Assembly (NCBI GenBank): GCA_947497635.1
Contig: CANMHZ010000042.1
Location: 1-8,389 of the forward strand
DNA length: 8,389 bases
Direction of reading: 5' to 3'
Source of the DNA: Helicobacteraceae bacterium
GTDB taxonomy: Bacteria; Campylobacterota; Campylobacteria; Campylobacterales; Sulfurimonadaceae
Part shown: positions 1-5,599 of the stretch, one piece after another
Layout: each line of letters begins with the position of its first letter
How positions within the stretch are numbered: the first letter of the stretch is position 1
The notes under the pieces: model-generated
The model's database searches: none
Told to the model about the DNA's origin: nothing
The model's input: only the letters and a program-made list of their open reading frames with translations
Translations under genes and position numbers: made by a program

Positions 1-82
1 AGAGTTACTCAAAAACTCCGATGCTGCTATGTACGATTCAAAACAAGCTGGGCGTCACCAATTTGCGTTTTACTCTTCCAAC
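1..82 (+). repeat. direct repeat of GGDEF gene end, left copy
   Basis: Bases 1-82 align without gaps to 3655-3736 with only four differences, all at third codon positions and all silent. The repeat probably extends further left beyond the window. The two copies stand in the same orientation and are 3654 bases apart, enclosing bphO and bphP. Confidence 0.92.
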
Positions 83-85
83 TAA
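2..85 (+). CDS. GGDEF domain protein, C-terminal end only (partial)
   Basis: Only the last 27 codons and the TAA stop are inside the window; the gene begins to the left. The translated end contains LLKNSDAAMYDSKQAGRHQF, the typical C-terminal signature of a GGDEF (diguanylate cyclase) domain, in which the A-D-x-A-[ML]-Y-x-A-K-x-x-G-[RK] motif closes the fold. The domain is normally the c-di-GMP synthase, or a regulatory relic of one. What precedes it in the protein cannot be seen. The heme oxygenase gene starts 25 bases after the stop, so this gene probably heads the same operon as the heme oxygenase and phytochrome. The 82 bases seen here are almost identical to the end of the truncated GGDEF gene at 3281-3742, with four differences, all synonymous. 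Confidence 0.85.
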   Translation, partial: ELLKNSDAAMYDSKQAGRHQFAFYSSN

Positions 86-110
86 ATATCTTACTATAAA
101 GGAGTTCTAA

Positions 111-707
111 ATGCCCACTCTTATTACTCATACACTCCGACAACGTCTCAAAGAATTAACGCTCCCTTTTCACACTGAACTTGAAAAAATGCCCGTTGCC
201 GTAACGCTTGCCGATGGATCGATTGAAAAAGAAAAATACGCTGACTATTTAACCAAAATGGCGGCCATTCATCAGACACTAGAACCTCTTATCGTTGAAA
301 TGAGCGAATGGAAGCAATATGGGATTGATCCATCACAGCGCCTTCGACTTCCATTGCTACTCGCTGATCTTGAAGCGTTGGGGAGAACAAACACCCTGAT
401 CGACTCAGCTACTCTTAGTTCTCCATGGAATTTTGCTACGGCAGTTGGCGTAATGTATGTGTTAGAGGGTTCTACCATGGGGGGACAAATACTCTCGCGT
501 AAACTTGCTCATATACTAGGAGATGATGGAATCCCCTGTACCCGATATTTTCAAGCGTATGGAGAAAATAGCATGAAACGCTGGGGTGAATTTTGTCAGT
601 TTTTAGATCTCTTTGAAGCTGCTAATCCTCACTCTTGTGATCAAGTCATCTTGGGGGCATGTGCCATGTTCCTGATGATTATGAGAGATACCCATGAACT
701 TAATTGA
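111..707 (+). CDS. bphO: biliverdin-producing heme oxygenase
   Basis: Cytoplasmic enzyme that opens heme with O2 and reductant to give biliverdin, CO and Fe2+. At 198 residues it has the usual length of the bacterial HemO/BphO family. Visible family marks are the proximal heme-ligand histidine in the first helix (LPFHTELEKM, H21) and the distal-helix segment YVLEGSTMGGQILSRKL (116-132), whose glycines lie over the heme. The start is supported by an AAAGGAG ribosome site at 98-104, six bases upstream. The gene overlaps the phytochrome start by 14 bases, which is the classic bphO-bphP arrangement: the enzyme supplies the bilin chromophore for the neighbouring photoreceptor. A role in iron acquisition from heme is possible, but no heme transport genes are in view. 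The family assignment is firm; the chromophore role is inferred from context. Confidence 0.93.
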   Translation: MPTLITHTLRQRLKELTLPFHTELEKMPVAVTLADGSIEKEKYADYLTKMAAIHQTLEPLIVEMSEWKQYGIDPSQRLRLPLLLADLEALGRTNTLIDSATLSSPWNFATAVGVMYVLEGSTMGGQILSRKLAHILGDDGIPCTRYFQAYGENSMKRWGEFCQFLDLFEAANPHSCDQVILGACAMFLMIMRDTHELN

Positions 708-3225
708 CCTTTCCGTATGCGAACGAGAACCTATCCATATCCCCGGATTAATTCAGCCTCATGGAATGGTAATCTCCTACGACAGCACCAACCATAATAT
801 TACCGGTGGAAGTGAAAACTTCCCACGCCTCAATGAGATTATTGGAGCCTCGATCGACACAGTATTTTCAGAGGAATGGCTACAAAATTTTTCACTTCTT
901 GCCACAACACCTTCTCGTATGGTACAAACCTTTTCCAAACAAGTCATACACACTCTGCCAACCTCACCCGTCGATGTCGTCCAATACCGCAGCGGTGATG
1001 AGATGGTTTTAGAGTTTATCACTTCACCCGATTCAGATATTCTTGGTTCTTCTTACGATGAACTGGGTGAGACTACACAGCGACTGTTGTCTGCTGCATC
1101 GATTGAGGGAATGTGTGATCAAGCGGCAATTGAAGTCCAATCGATGACGAGCTATGATCGGGTAATGATTTATCAATTTGATGTAAATTTCAATGGATCG
1201 GTTATTGCCGAGGCCAAACGAGAGAGCATGGACTCATACCTTGGTCTCAATTATCCAGCATCCGATATTCCGGCTCAAGCACGAGAACTGTATCGAAAAA
1301 ATCTGGTACGCTGTATTGTCGATATTGATTATCGCCCCATCAGCTTCATCCGTCACCCCGCCTATGCTCAATTAGACATGACCTACAGCCACTTACGCAG
1401 TGTCTCACCTGTCCATATCGAATATCTTCATAACATGGGCGTTCAAGCTACCATGACGATCTCTATTTTAATCGATGGGATACTATGGGGTTTGATTGCA
1501 TGCCATCATCATAAAGCACATCAGCTCTCGTTGGAAAATTTAAAGTTAGTGGAAAATTTTGCCAAGATCTTTGCAAGTCTTCTCAAAACACGTATCGAAA
1601 CGGAAGAAGGACATCGAACCGTACAGCTTCATTCTACCCTTGAAGCGATTGCGGCAAGTATTCAAACCGATCGAAGCAACCGAGAGCTTACTGCTCTTTT
1701 ATCTAATCACGCAGAAATGTTTTCCTCCCTTTTTAAAGCAGATGGATTTGCTTTTATTATTGGCGATGAGATGGTGACGTTTAATCATGACTTTTCAAAA
1801 GAAGAACTTTTAGATACCATTCAACACATTCAACCTTTGATGGAAAATGGCTTTTTTTACACCTCTGCACTCATAAATACCTTCCCTGATTTCTCTGAAA
1901 AATGGCTGATTGAATGTTCAGGCTTGATTCTCATTGAAGTTCCTACGAATATACCTAGCTATTGGTTATGGTGTAAACATGAAAAAGCCAAAACAGTCAC
2001 ATGGGGTGGAAACCCTTATGAAAAAGCAACCCTAAACGATAAAGGCGGTATTTCGCCCCGTAAATCCTTTGCAGCATTTAAAGAAACAGTGCGCTATCAA
2101 TGTGATCCATGGAAAAAATCTGAAATTGATTTTGGAAACACTTTTATATCGATTATCCTAAAGCTATATGAAGTGTTTACTGCTCAGAAAAAAATGCTTT
2201 TTCAAGAAAATCAAATACAGAAAATGGAAGATGAAAAACTTCTTCACTACAAACAGCTTTTGGAAAGTTTAGTGGATCTCATCGAACAACGAGATGCCTA
2301 CACTGCCGGTCATTCTCGACGAGTAGCTGTCTATTGTGATTTGATTGCTAAAAAAATCGGGATGGATACGGACCAACGTTCGCAGCTCTATGAGGCATCA
2401 ATCTTACACGATATTGGTAAAATCGTCGTACCTGACTCTATTTTACTCAAACCTGGACGACTCGATAAGAGTGAATACGAACTGATACAATCCCATCTAA
2501 CTATGGGATATCAAATGCTCAACCGCATTTCTTATTATCGCCCCTTGGCAGAAATTATGCGATGTCACCATGAAAAATACGATGGTTCAGGCTATCCTCA
2601 AGGACTGATGGGAGATGATATTTCCCTCGCCTCCCATATCATGATAGTAGCAGACGCTATCGATGCTATGACCAGCAACCGTATTTACCAGCCACGTCGA
2701 ACCATGGCAAATGCTATCGAAGAAATCGTCCGATACAAAGGTATCTGGTATCATCCTCGTGTCGTTGATGCAGCAGTTTTAGCATTACAAAACGTAAGTG
2801 GAGATATCGTAGCATCACAAGTTCCCGTTACTCCCATGGAGCGTGCCCGACTTTCGTACTACTTTAAAGATCAGCTAACGGGTGTATACAATGAAGCATA
2901 TTTGCACATGATTGTTAACAATATGATTCCGGATGTTTTTTACAGCCACTATCTTTTGATAGAAATAAAAGGGATGTCCAACTATAACACGAACCATGGA
3001 TGGCATTCAGGAAGTATGCTTATTTATACTATTTCGGAAAAGCTGTTGAAAGTTATCTCAAGTGAGCAGGTTTTTCGTGTTTTTGGTGATGATTTCGTCG
3101 TCGGAAGCAATTCGCTGGAGAAAATTCAAAGTTATAAGAAAAAACTCGAGCATCCCATTGAAGGGATAGATCTCGTCATACGAGAACTTAACATCAATGA
3201 TTTGATAAACATGCTTCAAGATTAA
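694..3225 (+). CDS. bphP: bacteriophytochrome with HD-GYP output and degenerate GGDEF domain
   Basis: An 843-residue soluble red/far-red photoreceptor. The order is PAS (about 1-115), GAF (about 130-300), PHY (about 310-500), signalling helix (about 500-530), HD-GYP phosphodiesterase (about 530-700) and a short GGDEF-like domain (about 720-843). Cys9 in VCEREPIHIPG is the expected biliverdin attachment residue of bacterial phytochromes. The GAF domain has PASDIP (188-193) and the pyrrole-water histidine in YSHLRSVSPVHIEYL (H241). The PHY tongue has WGGNPYEK (437-444) and PRKSF (455-459). HD-GYP marks are complete: HDIGK (572-576), HHEKYDGSGYP (625-635) and VADAIDAMTSNR (652-663), so c-di-GMP hydrolysis is likely. 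The last domain keeps DQLTG (726-730), but the GGDEF signature reads FGDDF (797-801) and the domain is short, so cyclase activity is unlikely. The start lies inside bphO with only a weak purine-rich site, which suggests coupled translation. Confidence 0.93.
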   Translation: MNLIDLSVCEREPIHIPGLIQPHGMVISYDSTNHNITGGSENFPRLNEIIGASIDTVFSEEWLQNFSLLATTPSRMVQTFSKQVIHTLPTSPVDVVQYRSGDEMVLEFITSPDSDILGSSYDELGETTQRLLSAASIEGMCDQAAIEVQSMTSYDRVMIYQFDVNFNGSVIAEAKRESMDSYLGLNYPASDIPAQARELYRKNLVRCIVDIDYRPISFIRHPAYAQLDMTYSHLRSVSPVHIEYLHNMGVQATMTISILIDGILWGLIACHHHKAHQLSLENLKLVENFAKIFASLLKTRIETEEGHRTVQLHSTLEAIAASIQTDRSNRELTALLSNHAEMFSSLFKADGFAFIIGDEMVTFNHDFSKEELLDTIQHIQPLMENGFFYTSALINTFPDFSEKWLIECSGLILIEVPTNIPSYWLWCKHEKAKTVTWGGNPYEKATLNDKGGISPRKSFAAFKETVRYQCDPWKKSEIDFGNTFISIILKLYEVFTAQKKMLFQENQIQKMEDEKLLHYKQLLESLVDLIEQRDAYTAGHSRRVAVYCDLIAKKIGMDTDQRSQLYEASILHDIGKIVVPDSILLKPGRLDKSEYELIQSHLTMGYQMLNRISYYRPLAEIMRCHHEKYDGSGYPQGLMGDDISLASHIMIVADAIDAMTSNRIYQPRRTMANAIEEIVRYKGIWYHPRVVDAAVLALQNVSGDIVASQVPVTPMERARLSYYFKDQLTGVYNEAYLHMIVNNMIPDVFYSHYLLIEIKGMSNYNTNHGWHSGSMLIYTISEKLLKVISSEQVFRVFGDDFVVGSNSLEKIQSYKKKLEHPIEGIDLVIRELNINDLINMLQD

Positions 3226-3280
3226 AAGAGCAAATTTTCATCAATAAAAAGATGAGGGAGTCTTTTTACATCTTAAAAAG

Positions 3281-3742
3281 CTTCTCGCTGATCGAATTAG
3301 TCATACGATCGAAAAGAAAAATCGTTCAAAGGAAATGTTTGCACTCTTTTTTATTGACTTGGATCATTTCAAGCAGATCAACGATTCACTGGGTCATTTA
3401 GTAGGTGATCAGCTGTTGGTGCAAGTCGCTAAACGGATACAAAAATCAATCCGAAAAGGGGACACTATCGCGCGCAATGGAGGCGATGAATTTGTACTCA
3501 TTGTCGATAATGGAGATTCAGATCAACATTTCATATCGGTTGCCGAAAAAATATTAGAACTTTTTAAAAACCCCTTCATCATCAATCATAAAGAAGTCTT
3601 TAGCTCATGCAGTATCGGTATTAGTATTTATCCTAATAATGGAACAACAGTAGAAGAGTTACTCAAAAATTCCGATGCTGCTATGTACGATTCAAAACAA
3701 GCTGGGCGTCATCAATTTGCTTTTTACTCTTCCAATTTGTGA
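3281..3742 (+). pseudogene. 5'-truncated GGDEF (diguanylate cyclase) gene remnant
   Basis: GGDEF-like coding sequence is readable in one frame from about 3281 (LLADRISHTIEKKNRSKEMF) to the stop at 3740-3742. The first ATG in this frame is at 3335, giving a 135-residue product that starts MFALFFIDLDHFKQINDSLG. The A-site is intact (ARNGGDEFVLI) and the inhibitory I-site RKGD lies just before it at the usual spacing. The N-terminal D-x-L-T-x-L-x-N-R element is missing: the frame has unrelated codons before 3281 and a stop at 3245-3247. No sensor domain is left, and the bases before the 3335 ATG look like leftover coding sequence rather than a leader. I read it as a broken copy of the GGDEF gene that ends at base 85; the 3' ends match over 82 bases. 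A short expressed protein from 3335 cannot be excluded, because an AAGGA lies just before it. Confidence 0.7.
3655..3736 (+). repeat. direct repeat of GGDEF gene end, right copy
   Basis: This is the right-hand partner of bases 1-82. The match ends just before the stop codons: the left gene ends Asn-stop (TAA), while the right has Asn-Leu-stop (TGA). The sharp loss of similarity after this point marks the duplication edge or a site of later divergence. Confidence 0.92.
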
Positions 3743-3745
3743 ACC

Positions 3746-4252
3746 TTACCCATGACATCCTTTTCCCGTATAACAGTTTATTGCCACAGCGATTTTTGGT
3801 AATACTTTTTCGAGTGAGAAAGGTGCGTTTAAATCACTGAGAATCTCGTGGTAGAACACCGCACCGTCTTTTGAAACAATAACAAGAGTCTTGGCAAGTT
3901 CTTTATTGGAAAGTCGAACACCGTAATAATCTCCGTATGCTTCGTCATAATCATATCCGCTTAACCACTCTTCGAGGATAGGTAATTCATGCTTGTTATT
4001 CGCGACGATGAGCGCTTTGGTAATTCCTCCAAGCGCATTGAGAGCGAGAAGAGTATCTATCTCAGTTAACTGAGAAATAAGTGCTTCATCAACAAATGGT
4101 GCACTAATAAGGAGTTGTGTAAATCCGTTTTGCCCTCCGATGGTAAATGTCTCATCTTTGTGGTTTTTAAGGCTCACTTTTTCAGAGGCATAACCGACAT
4201 CGAGAGGCATATCTTCAAGATACAGCGTGGATGTTTTGTAATTTATCTGCAA
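3746..4252 (-). CDS. thiol-peroxidase-like redoxin lacking the peroxidatic cysteine
   Basis: A 168-residue cytoplasmic protein with a Tpx/redoxin-like layout. The N-terminus (YKTSTLYLEDMPLDVGYASE) resembles the start of Tpx proteins, and YGVRLSNKELAKTLVIVSKD followed by GAVFYHEILSDL (111-140) matches the late strands of that fold. In Tpx the peroxidatic Cys sits in a P-S-x-D-T-x-x-C segment; here the matching stretch is APFVDEALIS (51-60) with no Cys. The only cysteines are C160 and C166 in the tail NCYTGKGCHG, an unusual C-X5-C ending. A TTG start at 4250-4252 is chosen because it gives the family's N-terminus and has AGGAG six bases upstream. The gene overlaps the NifX-like gene by 38 bases and ends 3 bases from the convergent GGDEF remnant. 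The fold is a reasonable inference; peroxidase activity is doubtful, and a scaffold, redox or metal-transfer role for the nif system is speculative. Confidence 0.65.
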   Translation of the reverse strand: MQINYKTSTLYLEDMPLDVGYASEKVSLKNHKDETFTIGGQNGFTQLLISAPFVDEALISQLTEIDTLLALNALGGITKALIVANNKHELPILEEWLSGYDYDEAYGDYYGVRLSNKELAKTLVIVSKDGAVFYHEILSDLNAPFSLEKVLPKIAVAINCYTGKGCHG

Positions 4253-4658
4253 TTTCGACTCCTATAATAAAATGGTTCATCGCTTCGTGGGTCGTTTTCA
4301 TAAAGGGAGGAATCTTATGGATTTTGATTCCGACATTGCGCATTGCATAAAAGGTATTGAGACAATATTGACCCGTAATGAGATAGTCACATTTGCCGAT
4401 GACTTCGAGGAGGGCATAGTGCTCACCGATGTGGTGCGGGTCACGGCTCTTATCTGTGTCACAGCTGCTTTCTTTCATCTTTGGGTCGCACACCATCTCA
4501 CCTTCACATTTCTTCCAAGGGTTAAGTTTGGATTCTATATGTTGATAGCGAATGTCGTTGCGTTCTCCTGTAAGTTCATACAGAGCGAACATCGTTGCGC
4601 TACATGGATTGTAGTGGTAGACACGCTTGAAAGCATCTATCGGTATAGCAACAATCAT
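4215..4658 (-). CDS. NifX/NifB C-terminal-family iron-molybdenum cofactor-binding protein
   Basis: A 147-residue protein of the dinitrogenase iron-molybdenum cofactor family (NifX, NafY and NifB C-terminal type), which binds or carries NifB-co, VK-cluster or FeMo-co during nitrogenase cofactor assembly. It opens with MIVAIPIDAF and has the family's second half: HYALLEVIGKCDYLITGQYC (80-99), then NTFYAMRNVGIKIHKI (101-116). The middle holds an unusual Cys-bearing linker with C51, C57 and C66; other cysteines are C19, C90 and C99, and histidines cluster at HHIGEH (75-80). AAGGAG lies six bases before the ATG. It is the first gene of a two-gene unit with the redoxin-like gene, divergent from nifB across an intergenic region that now contains a toxin-antitoxin module. 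The exact NifX/NifY/NafY identity cannot be set from sequence alone, so no symbol is given. Confidence 0.82.
   Translation of the reverse strand: MIVAIPIDAFKRVYHYNPCSATMFALYELTGERNDIRYQHIESKLNPWKKCEGEMVCDPKMKESSCDTDKSRDPHHIGEHYALLEVIGKCDYLITGQYCLNTFYAMRNVGIKIHKIPPFMKTTHEAMNHFIIGVEIADKLQNIHAVS
4259..4263 (-). promoter_or_regulatory. ribosome binding site that fixes a TTG start
   Basis: On the minus strand AGGAG lies six bases before TTG at 4250-4252, inside the end of the NifX-like gene. It supports the TTG as the real start of the redoxin-like gene and suggests coupled translation of the two. Confidence 0.65.
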
Positions 4659-4708
4659 TGTCAGCTCCTTGTATTGACCTAACTATTGCAACTCTTGTTC
4701 TTGCATAC

Positions 4709-4738
4709 ATTATCTATAGAGTTTTGAAAAGGTGACAA
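4709..4738 (-). promoter_or_regulatory. candidate sigma-70 promoter of NifX-like/redoxin unit
   Basis: On the minus strand, TTGTCA (4733-4738) and GATAAT (4709-4714) are separated by 18 bases, each one mismatch from consensus, about 50 bases before the NifX-like start. GTGACAA at 4732-4738 over the -35 box forms an inverted pair with TTGTCAC at 4764-4770 in the direct repeat, a possible regulator-binding arrangement. No sigma-54 -24/-12 pair is seen here. Confidence 0.5.
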
Positions 4739-4752
4739 CGGCTTTGTTTGGA

Positions 4753-4773
4753 TAAATACAAAATTGTCACGAT
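4753..4773 (+). repeat. 21-bp direct repeat, left copy, nif side
   Basis: A 21-base sequence beginning TAAATACAAAATTGTCACGA recurs exactly at 5463-5483 in the same orientation. A weaker match continues leftwards (GCTTTGTT against GTTTTGTT). The copy lies about 95-115 bases upstream of the NifX-like gene start and forms the left edge of the toxin-antitoxin insert. Confidence 0.9.
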
Positions 4774-4776
4774 GAT

Positions 4777-4849
4777 CTCGCTCCCAAGCTCCAGCTTGGG
4801 AGTGTATACTAGCATTATTTATTGCAGTATTGTGAACATTTGGAACGAG
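4777..4849. repeat. REP-like palindromic element
   Basis: At its left is a perfect 10-base inverted repeat, CTCCCAAGCT (4781-4790) and AGCTTGGGAG (4793-4802), separated by CC. A second, imperfect stem follows (ATACTAGCA against TGCAGTAT, about 4806-4830). The outer ends CTCGCTCCCAA (4777-4787) and TTTGGAACGAG (4839-4849) are also nearly complementary. There is no T-run on either strand, so it is not a normal intrinsic terminator. The CCCAAGCT/AGCTTGGG palindrome resembles REP-type elements that I recall from many proteobacterial genomes, often linked to RAYT transposases. That link is from memory and untested here. It lies between the toxin gene end and the NifX-like promoter. Confidence 0.6.
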
Positions 4850-4873
4850 TGGAAAGATGGAATGAATGAAAAA

Positions 4874-5143
4874 TTATCCAAAAATCTTGCTATGAGTACC
4901 TATTCTTGTTAATATTAAATCATCATTAATTTGCGTATAAACTAACAATACATCTCCTCCGAGATGGCATTCTCTAAAATCTTTCCAGTTCCCTTTTAGT
5001 GTGTGATCTTTTGATTCTATTGGTAGTGCATTTCCATTTTTTAGGTCATTTAGATAAGCAATTAATTTTTCAAATTGTCCATCAGTAAGTTTGATATTCG
5101 TATAATCTTTCAAAAAATATTTATGCCTCTTAATATTAGGCAT
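4874..5143 (-). CDS. yafQ: YafQ-family mRNA interferase toxin
   Basis: An 89-residue toxin of the RelE superfamily, YafQ branch, which cleaves mRNA on the ribosome. The C-terminal half follows E. coli YafQ closely: KDHTLKGNWKDFRECH (45-60), then DVLLVYTQINDDLILTRIGT (64-83), then HSKIFG (84-89). The catalytic set known for YafQ (two central His, an Asp, the His in GTH and the terminal Phe) is matched by H47, H60, D64, H84 and F88, so the toxin is probably active. The start codon overlaps the end of the antitoxin gene by 8 bases, the usual coupled order of antitoxin then toxin. The gene is visibly more A+T-rich than the nif genes beside it. Together with the direct repeats at 4753 and 5463, this points to acquisition of the module as a unit. 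Confidence 0.9.
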   Translation of the reverse strand: MPNIKRHKYFLKDYTNIKLTDGQFEKLIAYLNDLKNGNALPIESKDHTLKGNWKDFRECHLGGDVLLVYTQINDDLILTRIGTHSKIFG

Positions 5144-5378
5144 GTTTTAACTCATCAAAAGAAAAATCCTCGATATTTTTGCCTTCCCTAACTTCATTCA
5201 TGATTTGTTGCGTTTTTGCATTGGGTATTTCTATATCAAAAGGGATCCCTTTTCTAAGTCTAACTTGATTTAAAAAAAGATTGACCGCTTCACCCAGAGT
5301 AAGCCCCAGTTGAGCAAATATTTCTTGAGCTTCATTTTTAACGGCTGTGTCGAGCTTTATGCTTGTTGTTTGTCTCAT
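5136..5378 (-). CDS. dinJ: RelB/DinJ-family antitoxin
   Basis: An 80-residue antitoxin that neutralises the YafQ-type toxin encoded directly after it and, with the toxin, represses its own promoter. Residues 1-45 form a ribbon-helix-helix DNA-binding region of the RelB/DinJ kind (TTSIKLDTAVKNEAQEIFAQ, then LGLTLGEAVNLFLNQV). GIPFDIEIPN (44-53) is the family's linker to the toxin-wrapping tail. GGAG eight bases before the ATG serves as ribosome site. A sigma-70 promoter with consensus -35 and 17-base spacing lies 35-63 bases upstream, with a small palindrome over the -10 box as a candidate operator. DinJ versus RelB naming is by resemblance of the IPFDI-x-x-PN segment and by the YafQ partner. 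Confidence 0.88.
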   Translation of the reverse strand: MRQTTSIKLDTAVKNEAQEIFAQLGLTLGEAVNLFLNQVRLRKGIPFDIEIPNAKTQQIMNEVREGKNIEDFSFDELKHA

Positions 5379-5402
5379 AATGGTGTCTCCAAATTATAAA
5401 TA

Positions 5403-5417
5403 ATACTTTAGTAGTAT
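5403..5417. promoter_or_regulatory. candidate antitoxin operator
   Basis: An inverted repeat, ATACT-N5-AGTAT, covers most of the -10 box of the toxin-antitoxin promoter and the bases just downstream of it. A further ATACT stands at 5444-5448. Palindromes at this position are usual binding sites for ribbon-helix-helix antitoxins of the RelB/DinJ type. The role is inferred from position only. Confidence 0.45.
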
Positions 5418-5441
5418 AGCAATATTGAATTTCGCTGTCAA
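5413..5441 (-). promoter_or_regulatory. sigma-70 promoter of the toxin-antitoxin operon
   Basis: On the minus strand, a consensus TTGACA -35 box (5436-5441) and TATACT -10 box (5413-5418) are separated by exactly 17 bases, just upstream of the antitoxin gene. This is the best-matching promoter in the window. Confidence 0.8.
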
Positions 5442-5462
5442 GAATACTATGTTTTGTTCACC

Positions 5463-5483
5463 TAAATACAAAATTGTCACGAT
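5463..5483 (+). repeat. 21-bp direct repeat, right copy, nifB side
   Basis: Exact second copy of 4753-4773, 710 bases to the right. It lies 117-137 bases upstream of the nifB start and forms the right edge of the segment holding the toxin-antitoxin genes. Both copies contain TTGTCACGAT, which could alternatively be a regulator site kept upstream of both nif units. Confidence 0.9.
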
Positions 5484-5490
5484 TGCACCC

Positions 5491-5507
5491 CGATTACTTC
5501 CTAATCG
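5491..5507. promoter_or_regulatory. palindrome upstream of nifB, possible operator
   Basis: A perfect inverted repeat CGATTA-CTTCC-TAATCG lies between the right 21-bp repeat and nifB, about 95 bases before the start codon. It has the size of a dimeric regulator site. A possible -10 box GATAAT stands at 5539-5544 without a good -35. The regulator is unknown. Confidence 0.3.
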
Positions 5508-5566
5508 ATAAGAACGCTATTTGCATAACTGGATTTCAGATAATGATTGGCACCGGATGAGGCAAG

Positions 5567-5582
5567 ATCATTGAAAAATGAT
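5567..5582 (+). promoter_or_regulatory. small hairpin in nifB leader
   Basis: ATCATT-GAAA-AATGAT forms a perfect six-pair stem with a GAAA tetraloop, ending six bases before the AAGGAG ribosome site of nifB (5589-5594). It could stabilise the message or adjust initiation. It is A+T-rich, and a chance origin is possible. Confidence 0.3.
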
Positions 5583-5599
5583 AATAACAAGGAGATACT

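Noticed and set aside
3246..3274. AAAAAGATG...CATCTT as a terminator after bphP
   Set aside because: The stem is short and A+T-only in its core, the loop is long and no T-run follows; it may be a chance pairing near the truncation point.
694..3742. A single phytochrome gene broken by a frameshift from the following GGDEF frame
   Set aside because: The phytochrome already has its own GGDEF-like end with DQLTG and a stop. The downstream frame has a separate stop at 3245-3247 and lacks a linking region, so one frameshift cannot join them.
4272..4682. A 136-codon open frame on the + strand
   Set aside because: It is antisense to the NifX-like gene, which has clear family motifs and a good ribosome site; the + strand frame has no recognisable domain.
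4781..4802. Intrinsic terminator for the toxin gene or the NifX-like unit
   Set aside because: The hairpin is strong, but neither strand has a T-tract after it; it fits a REP-like repeat better.
5548..5563. TGGCAC followed by GGC upstream of nifB as a sigma-54 promoter
   Set aside because: The spacing between GG and GC is 11 bases instead of the strict 10, and the -12 TTGC element is not present.
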